From an uncultured Eubacterium sp. (GTDB lineage Bacteria; Bacillota; Clostridia; Oscillospirales; Acutalibacteraceae), in contig CAKSWS010000019.1 in NCBI GenBank assembly GCA_934512155.1, forward strand, positions 1 to 28,498: 28,498 nt of DNA. Direction: 5' to 3'. The notes under the pieces are model-generated. The model did not search any database. It saw nothing but the letters and a program-made list of their open reading frames with translations, and was not told the origin of the DNA. This document shows, one piece after another, positions 14,563-22,709 of the stretch (the first letter of the stretch is position 1; each line of letters starts with the position of its first letter). A program made the translations under genes and the position numbers.

Positions 14563-17382
14563 ATGAAAAAATTATTTAAAAAATTCTCCCATTCACACTT
14601 TTGGCTTTACACGGTTGTGTGTTTTTTTACGGGAATTATTATTTTTTCTCACATGGCAATTACAAACAAATCCTTTGTTTGGGTGCCGGACGGATCGGCT
14701 CAGCATTTTACGGCGTTTGTTTATTTTGGGGAATATTTAAGGGAAATTGTAAAAAACTTTGCCGCAGGCAATTTTGTAATTCCGCAATTTGACTTTTCAA
14801 TAGGATTTGGGGAGGATATTTTAACATCTCTTCATTATTACGCAATAGGCGACCCCCTTAATTTACTTTCTGCACTTGTGCCTTCAAAATATGCAATTTT
14901 CGGCTTTAGTTTGTTAATGTGCTTTAGGTATTATTTAGCAGGACTTTCATTTACCGTTTTGGCAAAGCACAAAAAAATGCCTGCTTTTTCCGCAACCTGC
15001 GGTGCACTTATTTACACATTTACCACATTTACCCTTTACCTTGCGTCAAGGCATCCAAGTTTTTTAAACGCATTTATCTATTTTCCCCTTGTAATTTTAG
15101 GGGTTGAGCTTATTTTTGAAAAAAAGCGTCCTTACCTTTTTATTCTTTCAATTTGCTTAACGGCACTTTCAAGCTTTTACTTTTTCTATGTTATTTCGTT
15201 TTTCACCGTTCTTTACATTTTTGTAAGGCTGTTTTTTGAATACAAAGAGCACTTTTTCAAAAACCTGCTGAATGCTTTTCTTAAATTCGGCGGTTCATAT
15301 TTACTTGGCATTTTAATGGCAAGCATAGTTTTTGTGCCTGTTGTTTTAAGTTTTCTTTCCGCAAGCAGAGGCGGCGTTACATACGGATTAAACCTGCTTT
15401 ATAACAAGCAGTATTACGCACACTTTATTGAGGCTTTTGCCGGCACAACTTCTATTAACAACAACACATTTATGGGCTACACTGCCCTTGCCCTTGCAGG
15501 CGTTGTAATGATGTTTACAACAAAAAAGGAAAACAAATTTCTTAAAACCGCATTTATTATTTTAACGGTTATGATGATGTTTCCTGTTTTTTGCAAAATC
15601 ACAAACGGCTTTTCCTATGTTACAAACAGATGGAGCTTTGTTTACGGTCTTTTATGCGCATACATTTTTGCAACACAAATTAAAAACTTTAAAAACATTA
15701 ACTTTAAAACAGCAACGGCTGTCAGCGTTTTTGCCCTTATTTTCTTGGTATACACCGTTGTGTACCCGTCGGGACGAAATGTAACGTCATACATAACCTG
15801 CGCCATGCTTGGAATTTTTGCCGCAGGCTGCTTTATTTACAGTGCAACGCCTTTTATTAAAAAGTCTTTTTCAAAAGAAAAATGCGGCAGGCTGTTTAAA
15901 TCCTTTACATTGCTGCTTACCGTTTTTGCCGTTTTTATTACAGCAATTTACACCTATAATCCAAAACAATCATCTGTTCTTAACAACAATATGGGTTTTA
16001 GAACGGGAATGAAATTTGCAAGCGAAAACGGTTTTAAAATACTAAAAGAATATCAAAACACAGATTCCGCAGTTGAACGCTATGAGGAAAATTTACCTCA
16101 ATTAGGCGACGTTAATAACGCACTTATTAACAAAACATATTCCACCCAGGAATATTTAAGCCTTGTTAACAGCAACGTAAACAATCTTCAATCTGAAATG
16201 GGACTTGTTTACTTTAACTATTCAATAGTAAATTCAACTTACTGCGACCCATTCCTTTACACAATAGAAAACACAAAATATTTTGTTTCAAGCAATGCAA
16301 ACGAATCAAATTACGGCATTAACACCACTGCCCTTGCCGGTCTTAAATCAACAATTTTAAAAGAAAGCATTAAAAAAGGAATTTACGAAAACGAAAATTA
16401 TGTGCCGTTTGGATTTACCTACAAAAATGTTATAAACGCAGAAGATTACGCAACGCTTAACGCCGCAGACAAAAGAAGAGCACTTATAAATGCCGTTGTT
16501 CTAAACAACAACAGCGAAAAAGCAAACACAACGGTTACTGATTTAAACATTAAAAACGAAGCGCAAAATTGCACCTTTGAATGCACAGATGACAATGCAA
16601 TTATTGACGGCGGCAAAATTTACGTTTTAAAAGACGGAACAAAACTAAACATTAAAGGAACATCGTTGCCAAACAGCCAAATTTATGTTTTGTTAAACAA
16701 CATTACATACACTCCTGCCCATGAAGAAACACTTATGAAAATTGTTAAGCCGGAAGAATACAACAATTTGCGTAAGTTAAAGAAAATTAAACTTCATTTT
16801 GATAAAATGAAATGGGTTGCACCTACAAACAAATATGTTTCTTTAAACGGCAACAACAACTCTGCAAGTGTATCACTGGCAACGCCATACCACGATTATT
16901 ACAGCGACACAACTGATTTTACAATTAATTTAGGCTACAGTGAAACCGCCGTAAACGATTTCAGCATTACGTTAAAAGCAGGTATTTACAACATTGATTC
17001 TATTCAGCTTGCCTGTGAACCTATGAATGATTTTGAAGAAAAAATAAACGATTTAAAAGAAAACACATTGGAAAATCTTAAAATCGAAACAAACAAAATT
17101 ACAGGCACAATAAGCACAAATGAAACAAAAATGCTTTACCTTTCCGTTCCTTACAGCGAATATTGGAGCGCAAAAATAGACGGTAAGGACGCCGAAATTT
17201 ACAAAGCAAACACCGCCTTTTCCGCTGTTGAAATTCAGCCGGGAGAACATAATGTTGAACTTACATACAAAAACACAAGCATCAGCAAAGGCGCTGTACT
17301 TTCCGCAGGCGGATTTGCAATTTTCATTGCCCTTGTTGCCATATGGGAAATTAACAATAAAAAGAAAAAGAAAATAAAATAA
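14563..17382 (+). CDS. YfhO family polytopic membrane protein
   Basis: YfhO proteins are large membrane proteins linked to glycosylation of lipoteichoic acid or other surface polymers; in B. subtilis YfhO works with CsbB in adding GlcNAc to LTA. The 939-residue product has about a dozen transmembrane segments in the first 480 residues. WVPDGSAQHFTAFVYFGEY (41-59) follows TM1 and holds the Asp typical of this GT-C-like fold. A long extracellular domain follows (about 485-905), then a final helix and the lysine-rich end KKKKKIK. The ribosome site GGAAAGG (14547-14553) supports this start. The phosphoglycerol transferase gene follows in the same direction, which fits a surface-polymer role. The enzymatic activity itself is inferred. 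The family assignment is good; substrate is unknown. Confidence 0.87.
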   Translation: MKKLFKKFSHSHFWLYTVVCFFTGIIIFSHMAITNKSFVWVPDGSAQHFTAFVYFGEYLREIVKNFAAGNFVIPQFDFSIGFGEDILTSLHYYAIGDPLNLLSALVPSKYAIFGFSLLMCFRYYLAGLSFTVLAKHKKMPAFSATCGALIYTFTTFTLYLASRHPSFLNAFIYFPLVILGVELIFEKKRPYLFILSICLTALSSFYFFYVISFFTVLYIFVRLFFEYKEHFFKNLLNAFLKFGGSYLLGILMASIVFVPVVLSFLSASRGGVTYGLNLLYNKQYYAHFIEAFAGTTSINNNTFMGYTALALAGVVMMFTTKKENKFLKTAFIILTVMMMFPVFCKITNGFSYVTNRWSFVYGLLCAYIFATQIKNFKNINFKTATAVSVFALIFLVYTVVYPSGRNVTSYITCAMLGIFAAGCFIYSATPFIKKSFSKEKCGRLFKSFTLLLTVFAVFITAIYTYNPKQSSVLNNNMGFRTGMKFASENGFKILKEYQNTDSAVERYEENLPQLGDVNNALINKTYSTQEYLSLVNSNVNNLQSEMGLVYFNYSIVNSTYCDPFLYTIENTKYFVSSNANESNYGINTTALAGLKSTILKESIKKGIYENENYVPFGFTYKNVINAEDYATLNAADKRRALINAVVLNNNSEKANTTVTDLNIKNEAQNCTFECTDDNAIIDGGKIYVLKDGTKLNIKGTSLPNSQIYVLLNNITYTPAHEETLMKIVKPEEYNNLRKLKKIKLHFDKMKWVAPTNKYVSLNGNNNSASVSLATPYHDYYSDTTDFTINLGYSETAVNDFSITLKAGIYNIDSIQLACEPMNDFEEKINDLKENTLENLKIETNKITGTISTNETKMLYLSVPYSEYWSAKIDGKDAEIYKANTAFSAVEIQPGEHNVELTYKNTSISKGAVLSAGGFAIFIALVAIWEINNKKKKKIK

Positions 17383-17393
17383 ATATTTATTTT

Positions 17394-17576
17394 GTAACCG
17401 ATTAGCCGCCCTTGTTAAATGGTTACTCCCAACAGTGTAAAATAAAAGCCTCACTTGTTAAAGGGAGGTGGCAACACGCAGTGTTGACGGAGGGATTCTT
17501 GTAAGCCGAACATTACTTAGCTGAATCCCCCTGTTTTTGCAAGCAAAAACTTTTCCTCTTTAACAAGGGGGACTTA
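17394..17576. repeat. Modular palindromic intergenic repeat, copy 2 (inverse of copy 1)
   Basis: It begins TGTAACCGATTAGCC. Next comes a partial duplication of the outer part (17405-17455), then unit A with inner hairpin CAACAC-GCA-GTGTTG (17472-17486) and GGAGGGATTCTTGTAAG. Unit B follows inverted, with GAATCCCCC, inner hairpin GTTTTTGC-AA-GCAAAAAC (17533-17550) and the end AAGGGGGACTTA. It occupies the 283-bp gap between YfhO and the transferase gene, whose promoter lies just past it. Confidence 0.85.
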
Positions 17577-17604
17577 TTTTTATGTTTATATTGATATGTT
17601 TATA

Positions 17605-17633
17605 TTGAAAAAACATTAACATTATGTTAAAAT
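17605..17633 (+). promoter_or_regulatory. Promoter of the LtaS/OpgB-type gene
   Basis: TTGAAA (17605-17610), 17 bases, TAAAAT (17628-17633), 32 bp before the start. The gene can thus be expressed apart from YfhO. Confidence 0.7.
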
Positions 17634-17665
17634 GAATTGATTTTTGAAGAGAGGATAAAAATTTT

Positions 17666-19543
17666 ATGTTTATACTTATGGGCAGTATTGCCGCATTAAT
17701 CATAAGCGCAATACAAATCGGATTCTTTTTCCGTGAACGCAAAGCAGGAAAATGCATCCACACAATTATTAAAAATCTTTTTACAATCAACTTAATTACA
17801 GCTTTTTTTCAAAGATATGTATTTAAATACCAACATTTTATAATTTCAAAAGGTTACCCCACATCATCATTTGTTAAATATTTTTGCTTGGCAATGGTTG
17901 TAGGCGTTGTATTGCTTGCAATTTACGCAATTATTTACAAATATGTAACCTTTGAAGAGGAAAAGCCAAAGAAAAAAGCAGGTCCTAAAGTTTTTAAACT
18001 TATTTCCGTTATTTTATTCTGCATTGGCAGCTTGTGCTTTATAGGAACAATTTGGGGCAAAGGCTCTTACGGTGATGTTACGGCAGACCAGCTTTTAATC
18101 AACCTTATTTCCCCTGCCGGCGGTGCAGAAAGCGATGTTTATGTTGAAGGTATTGAGGGACTTGTTTTCCCGGTTATGCTTATGACATCCGTATTTTGTA
18201 TGTTTGTTTACTCAAACTTTAAAATGATTTACCACGGCATTAAGAAAAACATTACATTCTTTAATGATTTAGTTCACAGAATCATCAGTTTTATTCTTGC
18301 CGTTGCAATGCTTGTTGGCGGTGCTTGGTACGGAATTGAGCAGTTTCAGCTTAAATCTCTTTACAACGCATACGTTGCAGATTCCAAATTCATTGAAGAT
18401 AATTACAAAGACCCAAGAGATGTTAAACTGCAATTTCCGGAAAAGAAAAGAAATCTTATCCACATTTACCTTGAATCTATGGAAAACAGCTACCTTTCCA
18501 AAGATTTAGGCGGATATATGAACACAAACCTTATTCCCGACCTTACAAAATTGGCTTACGAGGGTTACACTTTTTCCGATAATAACACAAAGTTCGGCGG
18601 TCCGCTTAAAGCAACCGGCACACAATGGTCTGTTGCCTCAATGATTAATATGACCACAGGCTTACCAATGAAAGTGCCAAACGAACCAAATGCATACGGC
18701 ACAAGCGGCAGCTTTTTACCCGGTGCGTTTACAATGGGTGATATTTTGAAAGAACAGGGTTACGAACAAACGGTAATGTTTGGTGCAGACGCTAACTTCG
18801 GCGGACTTTCAAACTATTATCACTCTCACGGCGATTATAAAGTTATGGACTATAATTTTGCCAAAGAAAACGGGCTTATCCCACAGGATTACAAGCAATG
18901 GTGGGGATTTGAAGACGACAAGCTTTATGAATTTGCAAAAGATGAACTTACAAGGCTTTCAGAAACAGGAAAACCGTTTAACTTTACAATGGAAACGGCA
19001 GATACTCACCGCCCGGGCGGTTATTTAAGCGAAAACGCACCTACCCCGTTTGACGACCATTATGCAAATGCCATTAACTACAGCCAAAGGCAAACATATG
19101 AATTTGTTGAATGGATTAAGCAACAACCGTTTTACGAAAATACCACAATAATTATTATCGGCGACCATGTTAGTATGGACACTGATTTCTTTAAAGATTT
19201 TGACCCTGATTATTTAAGAACACAATTTAACGTTATTCTTAATCCTGCCCCGGAACTTGATACAAGCAAATCTGTATTTACCGACAGAAAGTGGGCAAAC
19301 TTTGATATGTTCCCAACAATTTTGGCGTCTATGGGCGTTAAAATTAAAGGCGACAGACTTGGAATAGGCACAAACCTTTTCTCAAACAAACCAACTGTTT
19401 TTGAAGAATACGGCGTTGATAAAACAAACGATGAGCTTGATAAAAAGAGCGACTTTATGAACAAAAGCATTCTTATGCAAACAGATGAGCAAGAGCCTGC
19501 GGAAAAGCCGGAAACAAAACCGGAAACCACCACAGCGGCATAA
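17666..19543 (+). CDS. LTA synthase/OpgB-type phosphoglycerol transferase
   Basis: It belongs to the alkaline-phosphatase/sulfatase superfamily transferases that move glycerol phosphate from phosphatidylglycerol to lipoteichoic acid (LtaS) or to glucans (OpgB). The 625-residue protein has about five N-terminal membrane segments (to about 230) and an extracellular catalytic domain. Metal-site Glu270 is in YLESMENSY, the predicted nucleophile Thr319 in KATGTQWSVASM, and the metal ligands Asp500-His501 in IIIIGDHVS. ETADTHRPGG is also typical. The nucleophile context resembles OpgB (T-x-W-x-x-A-x-M) more than classical LtaS. The C-terminal tail (about 600-625) is Glu/Pro/Thr-rich and disordered. 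GAGAGG at 17648-17653 is the ribosome site. Neighbouring YfhO supports a lipoteichoic-acid-like polymer; the exact acceptor is not shown. Confidence 0.9.
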   Translation: MFILMGSIAALIISAIQIGFFFRERKAGKCIHTIIKNLFTINLITAFFQRYVFKYQHFIISKGYPTSSFVKYFCLAMVVGVVLLAIYAIIYKYVTFEEEKPKKKAGPKVFKLISVILFCIGSLCFIGTIWGKGSYGDVTADQLLINLISPAGGAESDVYVEGIEGLVFPVMLMTSVFCMFVYSNFKMIYHGIKKNITFFNDLVHRIISFILAVAMLVGGAWYGIEQFQLKSLYNAYVADSKFIEDNYKDPRDVKLQFPEKKRNLIHIYLESMENSYLSKDLGGYMNTNLIPDLTKLAYEGYTFSDNNTKFGGPLKATGTQWSVASMINMTTGLPMKVPNEPNAYGTSGSFLPGAFTMGDILKEQGYEQTVMFGADANFGGLSNYYHSHGDYKVMDYNFAKENGLIPQDYKQWWGFEDDKLYEFAKDELTRLSETGKPFNFTMETADTHRPGGYLSENAPTPFDDHYANAINYSQRQTYEFVEWIKQQPFYENTTIIIIGDHVSMDTDFFKDFDPDYLRTQFNVILNPAPELDTSKSVFTDRKWANFDMFPTILASMGVKIKGDRLGIGTNLFSNKPTVFEEYGVDKTNDELDKKSDFMNKSILMQTDEQEPAEKPETKPETTTAA

Positions 19544-19553
19544 TTTAAAATTA

Positions 19554-19607
19554 TAAGTCCCCCTTGTTGAAGGGGGACTTAACATTAGTCGCAAACGAGC
19601 CAATAAC
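19554..19607. repeat. Intergenic repeat, copy 3: hairpin plus shared module
   Basis: AAGTCCCCCT (19555-19564) pairs perfectly with AGGGGGACTT (19571-19580), the outer end of repeat unit B. Next to it GTCGCAAACGAGCC (19588-19601) is the reverse complement of 25773-25786 in copy 4. The hairpin may also stop transcription after the transferase gene. Confidence 0.75.
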
Positions 19608-19646
19608 AAAAGAAACTATATAGTTGCATTAACAATTTTGTAAAAG

Positions 19647-19677
19647 AAAAAGCGGTCTTAATAAGACCGCTTTTTCT
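19647..19677. terminator. Bidirectional Rho-independent terminator
   Basis: AAAAGCGGTCTTA (19648-19660) pairs with TAAGACCGCTTTT (19662-19674), with A-run and T-run on the two flanks. It serves the convergent genes ending at 19543 (+) and 19718 (-). Confidence 0.9.
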
Positions 19678-19717
19678 TCATATAAAGTAAGGAGGTAGAA
19701 TGAAAATCAAATAGATT

Positions 19718-20125
19718 TCAGTCATTTAAATATTGATAAACAGGTTCTTTTTCCTGCGAATCATAAATTGAAAAGTGGAAATTAACCCCTACTCTGTTTG
19801 ACATTCTTGTAACTATATCAAGAAAATCATTTATATCTGTTGTTTTGCCGGAGAAAATATCCAGCGTTGAATCAACAAACACATCTGTTAAATCATAATC
19901 GCCGGCACAAAGTCCGGTTAAAAAACCGTAAAATGCAACGGCGCTATTAATGCCGTAATCATTAATATTAATAAGCCTGATGTTTGACGGAAGTTCAAGG
20001 GAAAGCTTATTAGAACAATCAATATAAATAACATTTCCCTTGCTTTGCTGTGCCGTTATAACGGCTGCTTCAGACAAAATTTTTGTTTTTCCTATACCTT
20101 TAATTCCGGTAATAAATTCAACCAT
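19718..20125 (-). CDS. Small P-loop ATP-binding protein, unknown function
   Basis: The 135-residue protein begins MVEFITGIKGIGKTK, a Walker A motif (GIKGIGKT, 7-14) right at the N-terminus. A beta-strand with Asp (NVIYIDCSN) and a Walker-B-like DVFVDSTLDIF (about 80-90) follow. It is about half the size of usual AAA+ or SRP-like ATPases and lacks a clear sensor. No transmembrane segment. I do not recognise a named family. GTG 20134 would add three residues; ATG 20125 with GGGGTG 6 bases upstream is preferred. The S1-domain gene lies 142 bp upstream on the same strand and they may share transcripts, but no functional link is visible. Confidence 0.75.
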   Translation of the reverse strand: MVEFITGIKGIGKTKILSEAAVITAQQSKGNVIYIDCSNKLSLELPSNIRLININDYGINSAVAFYGFLTGLCAGDYDLTDVFVDSTLDIFSGKTTDINDFLDIVTRMSNRVGVNFHFSIYDSQEKEPVYQYLND

Positions 20126-20266
20126 AAATGACACCCCTTTAAATATTTGGGTAAGTTTTTTATATTTTCCCTACCCTATAGCCTCATTATAGCCTGCAAA
20201 TAAGAATTTTGCTGAAACAAACTGTGAAATTTTAATTAAAATAATTAAAAAACAGTTAAGAAAAAA

Positions 20267-21184
20267 TCAATCTTTGTCAAAATCTGTTGTGATTTCCTTT
20301 GGGGCATTAGGCGGCGAATAATCAAACCTGTTTATATGATTATCGCAAACAAAATAAGTAAGCTCACCGGCAGGCTCAGATTCCTGAAACGCCTCTACCA
20401 CAACAAGTTTGATTTTCATTTTATCCGGCAAAATCGATTTTATGTAAACGGCAACGGTTTGACCCTCAAAAAGGAAATCGCACGGTTCTGCCAACCCTGC
20501 CAAATTAGGCATAAGTTCCACAAAAACGCCGTAACTTTCCACACTTCTTACAACGCCGGTAACCGTTTGCCCAACCTCAAACAAGTTTGCGTTTTCCTGC
20601 CACGTACCTAAAAGTTCTTTTAACGAAAAAGTAAGTTTTTCAGGCTCTTTTTTTCTTAAAACGACACGAATACCCTCGCCCTCATACAATCTTTCACGGG
20701 GATGATTTATTCTTGAAACAGAAAGCATATCAATAGGAATTAAAGCGTTAATACCTGCGCCTATATCAATAAATGCACCGAATTTTTCAAGGTGGGTAAC
20801 TGCAGCGTCAATAATATCACCCGGCACAAGATTATCAATATAATTAATTTTACAGCCTGTTTGAACCGCCTTGCGAGATAAAATTGCACTTGTGTTGCCA
20901 AAATCATCACGCTGAAAACCTAAAATCGTAAAACACACAAATTTATTAACCTTGGAAATTAAAGCAATATCCCTTGTTGTGCCGTCATCAATGCCTATGG
21001 CACCCTCTTCACGAGGAATAATTCCACGAATAATACCCAAATCCACATGCAAATTATGGTCGCTGTCGCACAAAAGCACACGGGATTCTATTACACTGCC
21101 GTTCATCATTGCTATTTTAATGTCTTCAAGAGAATCAAAAGTTCTTTGCAACGCCGTATTTTGACCCTCGGGATAAAATTTCAT
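20267..21184 (-). CDS. S1-domain RNA-binding protein (ribosomal-protein-S1-like)
   Basis: The 305-residue protein appears to hold three S1/OB folds. One is at about 30-105, degenerate. The second, about 118-190, has PGDIIDAAVTHLEKFGAFIDIGAGINALIPI, the typical S1 strand pattern. The third is at about 202-263, with VGQTVTGVVRSVESYGVFVELMPNLAGLAE. Such proteins bind single-stranded RNA and in Firmicutes assist translation or RNA decay. The 40-residue C-terminal tail is not S1-like. An upstream in-frame ATG at 21250 has no ribosome site; ATG 21184 has GAGAG and the sensible MKFYPEGQNT start. It is divergent from DUF951-prfA. Ribosome association is inferred. Confidence 0.85.
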   Translation of the reverse strand: MKFYPEGQNTALQRTFDSLEDIKIAMMNGSVIESRVLLCDSDHNLHVDLGIIRGIIPREEGAIGIDDGTTRDIALISKVNKFVCFTILGFQRDDFGNTSAILSRKAVQTGCKINYIDNLVPGDIIDAAVTHLEKFGAFIDIGAGINALIPIDMLSVSRINHPRERLYEGEGIRVVLRKKEPEKLTFSLKELLGTWQENANLFEVGQTVTGVVRSVESYGVFVELMPNLAGLAEPCDFLFEGQTVAVYIKSILPDKMKIKLVVVEAFQESEPAGELTYFVCDNHINRFDYSPPNAPKEITTDFDKD

Positions 21185-21256
21185 AACATCACTCTCTTTT
21201 ATAATTTTTGCAAAACACGATGTAATTAATTCTATGCAAAAAGGGGGCATATTATG

Positions 21257-21285
21257 TTGTAAAGAAAAAATAATTGTGCTACAAT
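21257..21285 (+). promoter_or_regulatory. Promoter of the DUF951-prfA operon
   Basis: TTGTAA (21257-21262), 17 bases, TACAAT (21280-21285). The transcript would have a leader of about 100 nt, with a possible short upstream ORF (TTG 21323 to TAA 21367) behind AAGGGAG at 21312-21318. Confidence 0.65.
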
Positions 21286-21392
21286 ATACCCGATAAAAAA
21301 GTAATTAATATAAGGGAGCAACTTGGCGTTATGTAATTCATCAAGCGTATTGCCGACAATAAAATAATTAATCAATAAAGGGGCAAAGAATT

Positions 21393-21575
21393 ATGGAACA
21401 ACTTAAACTGCACGACATTGTTATTATGAAAAAGCCGCACCCCTGCGGTTGCAAAGAGTTTGAAATATTAAGGCTTGGCGTTGATTACAAATTTAAATGC
21501 ACAAAATGCGGCAGAGAAGTTATGGTGCCCCGAATTAAAGCAGAAAAAAATATAAAAGGTGTTAAAAATGTTTGA
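21393..21575 (+). CDS. DUF951 domain protein
   Basis: This 60-residue protein has the DUF951 signature: a basic N-terminal [25 protein letters not shown], then a second cysteine pair in [12 protein letters not shown]. Cys18, Cys20, Cys36 and Cys39 could bind one zinc in a ribbon-like fold. Function is unknown; the family is commonly encoded next to translation genes in Firmicutes, and here it precedes prfA and overlaps it by 8 bp. The ribosome site AAGGGG (21378-21383) is strong. Confidence 0.9.
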   Translation: MEQLKLHDIVIMKKPHPCGCKEFEILRLGVDYKFKCTKCGREVMVPRIKAEKNIKGVKNV

Positions 21576-22641
21576 TAAATTAAACGAAGTAGAAAAACGA
21601 TTTGAAGAAATAAACAAGCAGCTTTGCGACCCTGAAATTGTTTCAGACCAAGAGCAATATACTAAGCTTATGAAAGAAATGAAACATCTTACCCCGGTTG
21701 TGGAAAAATTTAGGGAATACAAAAAGGCAAAAGAAACGTTTGACGAAAGCAAGGCAATGCTTGACGAAGGCGGAATGGACAGTGATTTTGCCGAAATGGT
21801 TAAAGAAGAATTTGAGCAAAGCAAGGAAGACATTGAAAGAATTAACGAAGAATTAAAAATTTTGCTTTTGCCAAGAGACCCTAATGATGACAAGAACGTT
21901 ATTATTGAAATCCGTGGCGGTGCAGGCGGTGAAGAATCGGCACTGTTTGCAGGCGTGCTTTACAGAATGTACACTATGTATGCCGAGGCAAAAGGCTTTA
22001 AAACAGAGGTGCTTAACGCCAACGAAACAGGTCTTGGCGGATACAAGGAAATCAGTTTTTCAGTGGAGGGCGACGGTGCATATTCACGATTTAAATTTGA
22101 ATCCGGCGTTCACCGTGTGCAGCGTGTACCTGAAACAGAAAGTCAGGGCAGAATCCACACATCCACAACAACCGTTGCCGTTTTGCCGGAAGCCGAGGAC
22201 GTAGATTTTGAACTTAACGAAAAAGATTTGCAAATAGATACATTCCGTTCGTCCGGTGCAGGCGGTCAGCACATTAACAAAACCTCATCTGCCATAAGAA
22301 TTACTCACATTCCCACAGGCACTGTTGTTGAATGCCAGGATGAGCGTTCACAGCATAAAAATAAAGAAAAAGCAATGAAAGTGCTTCGCTCACGTCTTTA
22401 TGACGCAGAAAAAGCAAAGCACGACGCAGAAATTGCAGGCGAGCGTAAAGCCCAAGTCGGCACAGGCGACAGAAGCGAAAGAATACGCACATACAACTAT
22501 CCTCAAGGCAGAGTTTCCGACCACAGAATAGGTCTTACGCTTTATAAATTAGAGCAGGTTCTTAACGGCGATTTAGACGAATTGATTGACGCACTTATCA
22601 CTGCCGACACGGCAGAAAAATTAAAAGCCGCAGGAGAATAA
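21568..22641 (+). CDS. prfA: Peptide chain release factor 1 (RF1)
   Basis: RF1 recognises UAA and UAG and triggers peptidyl-tRNA hydrolysis on the ribosome. The 357-residue protein has the stop-codon tripeptide region VPETES, with the PxT motif as PET at 188-190 (PAT in E. coli). The hydrolysis motif GGQ is at 232-234 within [17 protein letters not shown]. The N-terminal helical domain covers about 1-100. The PxT motif separates it from RF2 (SPF). GTG 21559 would add three residues; ATG 21568 with AAAGG 8 bases upstream is chosen. Its partner methylase gene prmC, often adjacent, is absent here; the TsaC-CoaE fusion follows 68 bp later. Confidence 0.97.
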   Translation: MFDKLNEVEKRFEEINKQLCDPEIVSDQEQYTKLMKEMKHLTPVVEKFREYKKAKETFDESKAMLDEGGMDSDFAEMVKEEFEQSKEDIERINEELKILLLPRDPNDDKNVIIEIRGGAGGEESALFAGVLYRMYTMYAEAKGFKTEVLNANETGLGGYKEISFSVEGDGAYSRFKFESGVHRVQRVPETESQGRIHTSTTTVAVLPEAEDVDFELNEKDLQIDTFRSSGAGGQHINKTSSAIRITHIPTGTVVECQDERSQHKNKEKAMKVLRSRLYDAEKAKHDAEIAGERKAQVGTGDRSERIRTYNYPQGRVSDHRIGLTLYKLEQVLNGDLDELIDALITADTAEKLKAAGE

Positions 22642-22709
22642 TGCCGCTTAGTTTCCGTTTGACAAGGTAGGCACTTCGCAAATCAATGGGAATTCCAAAA
22701 GGTAAAACT

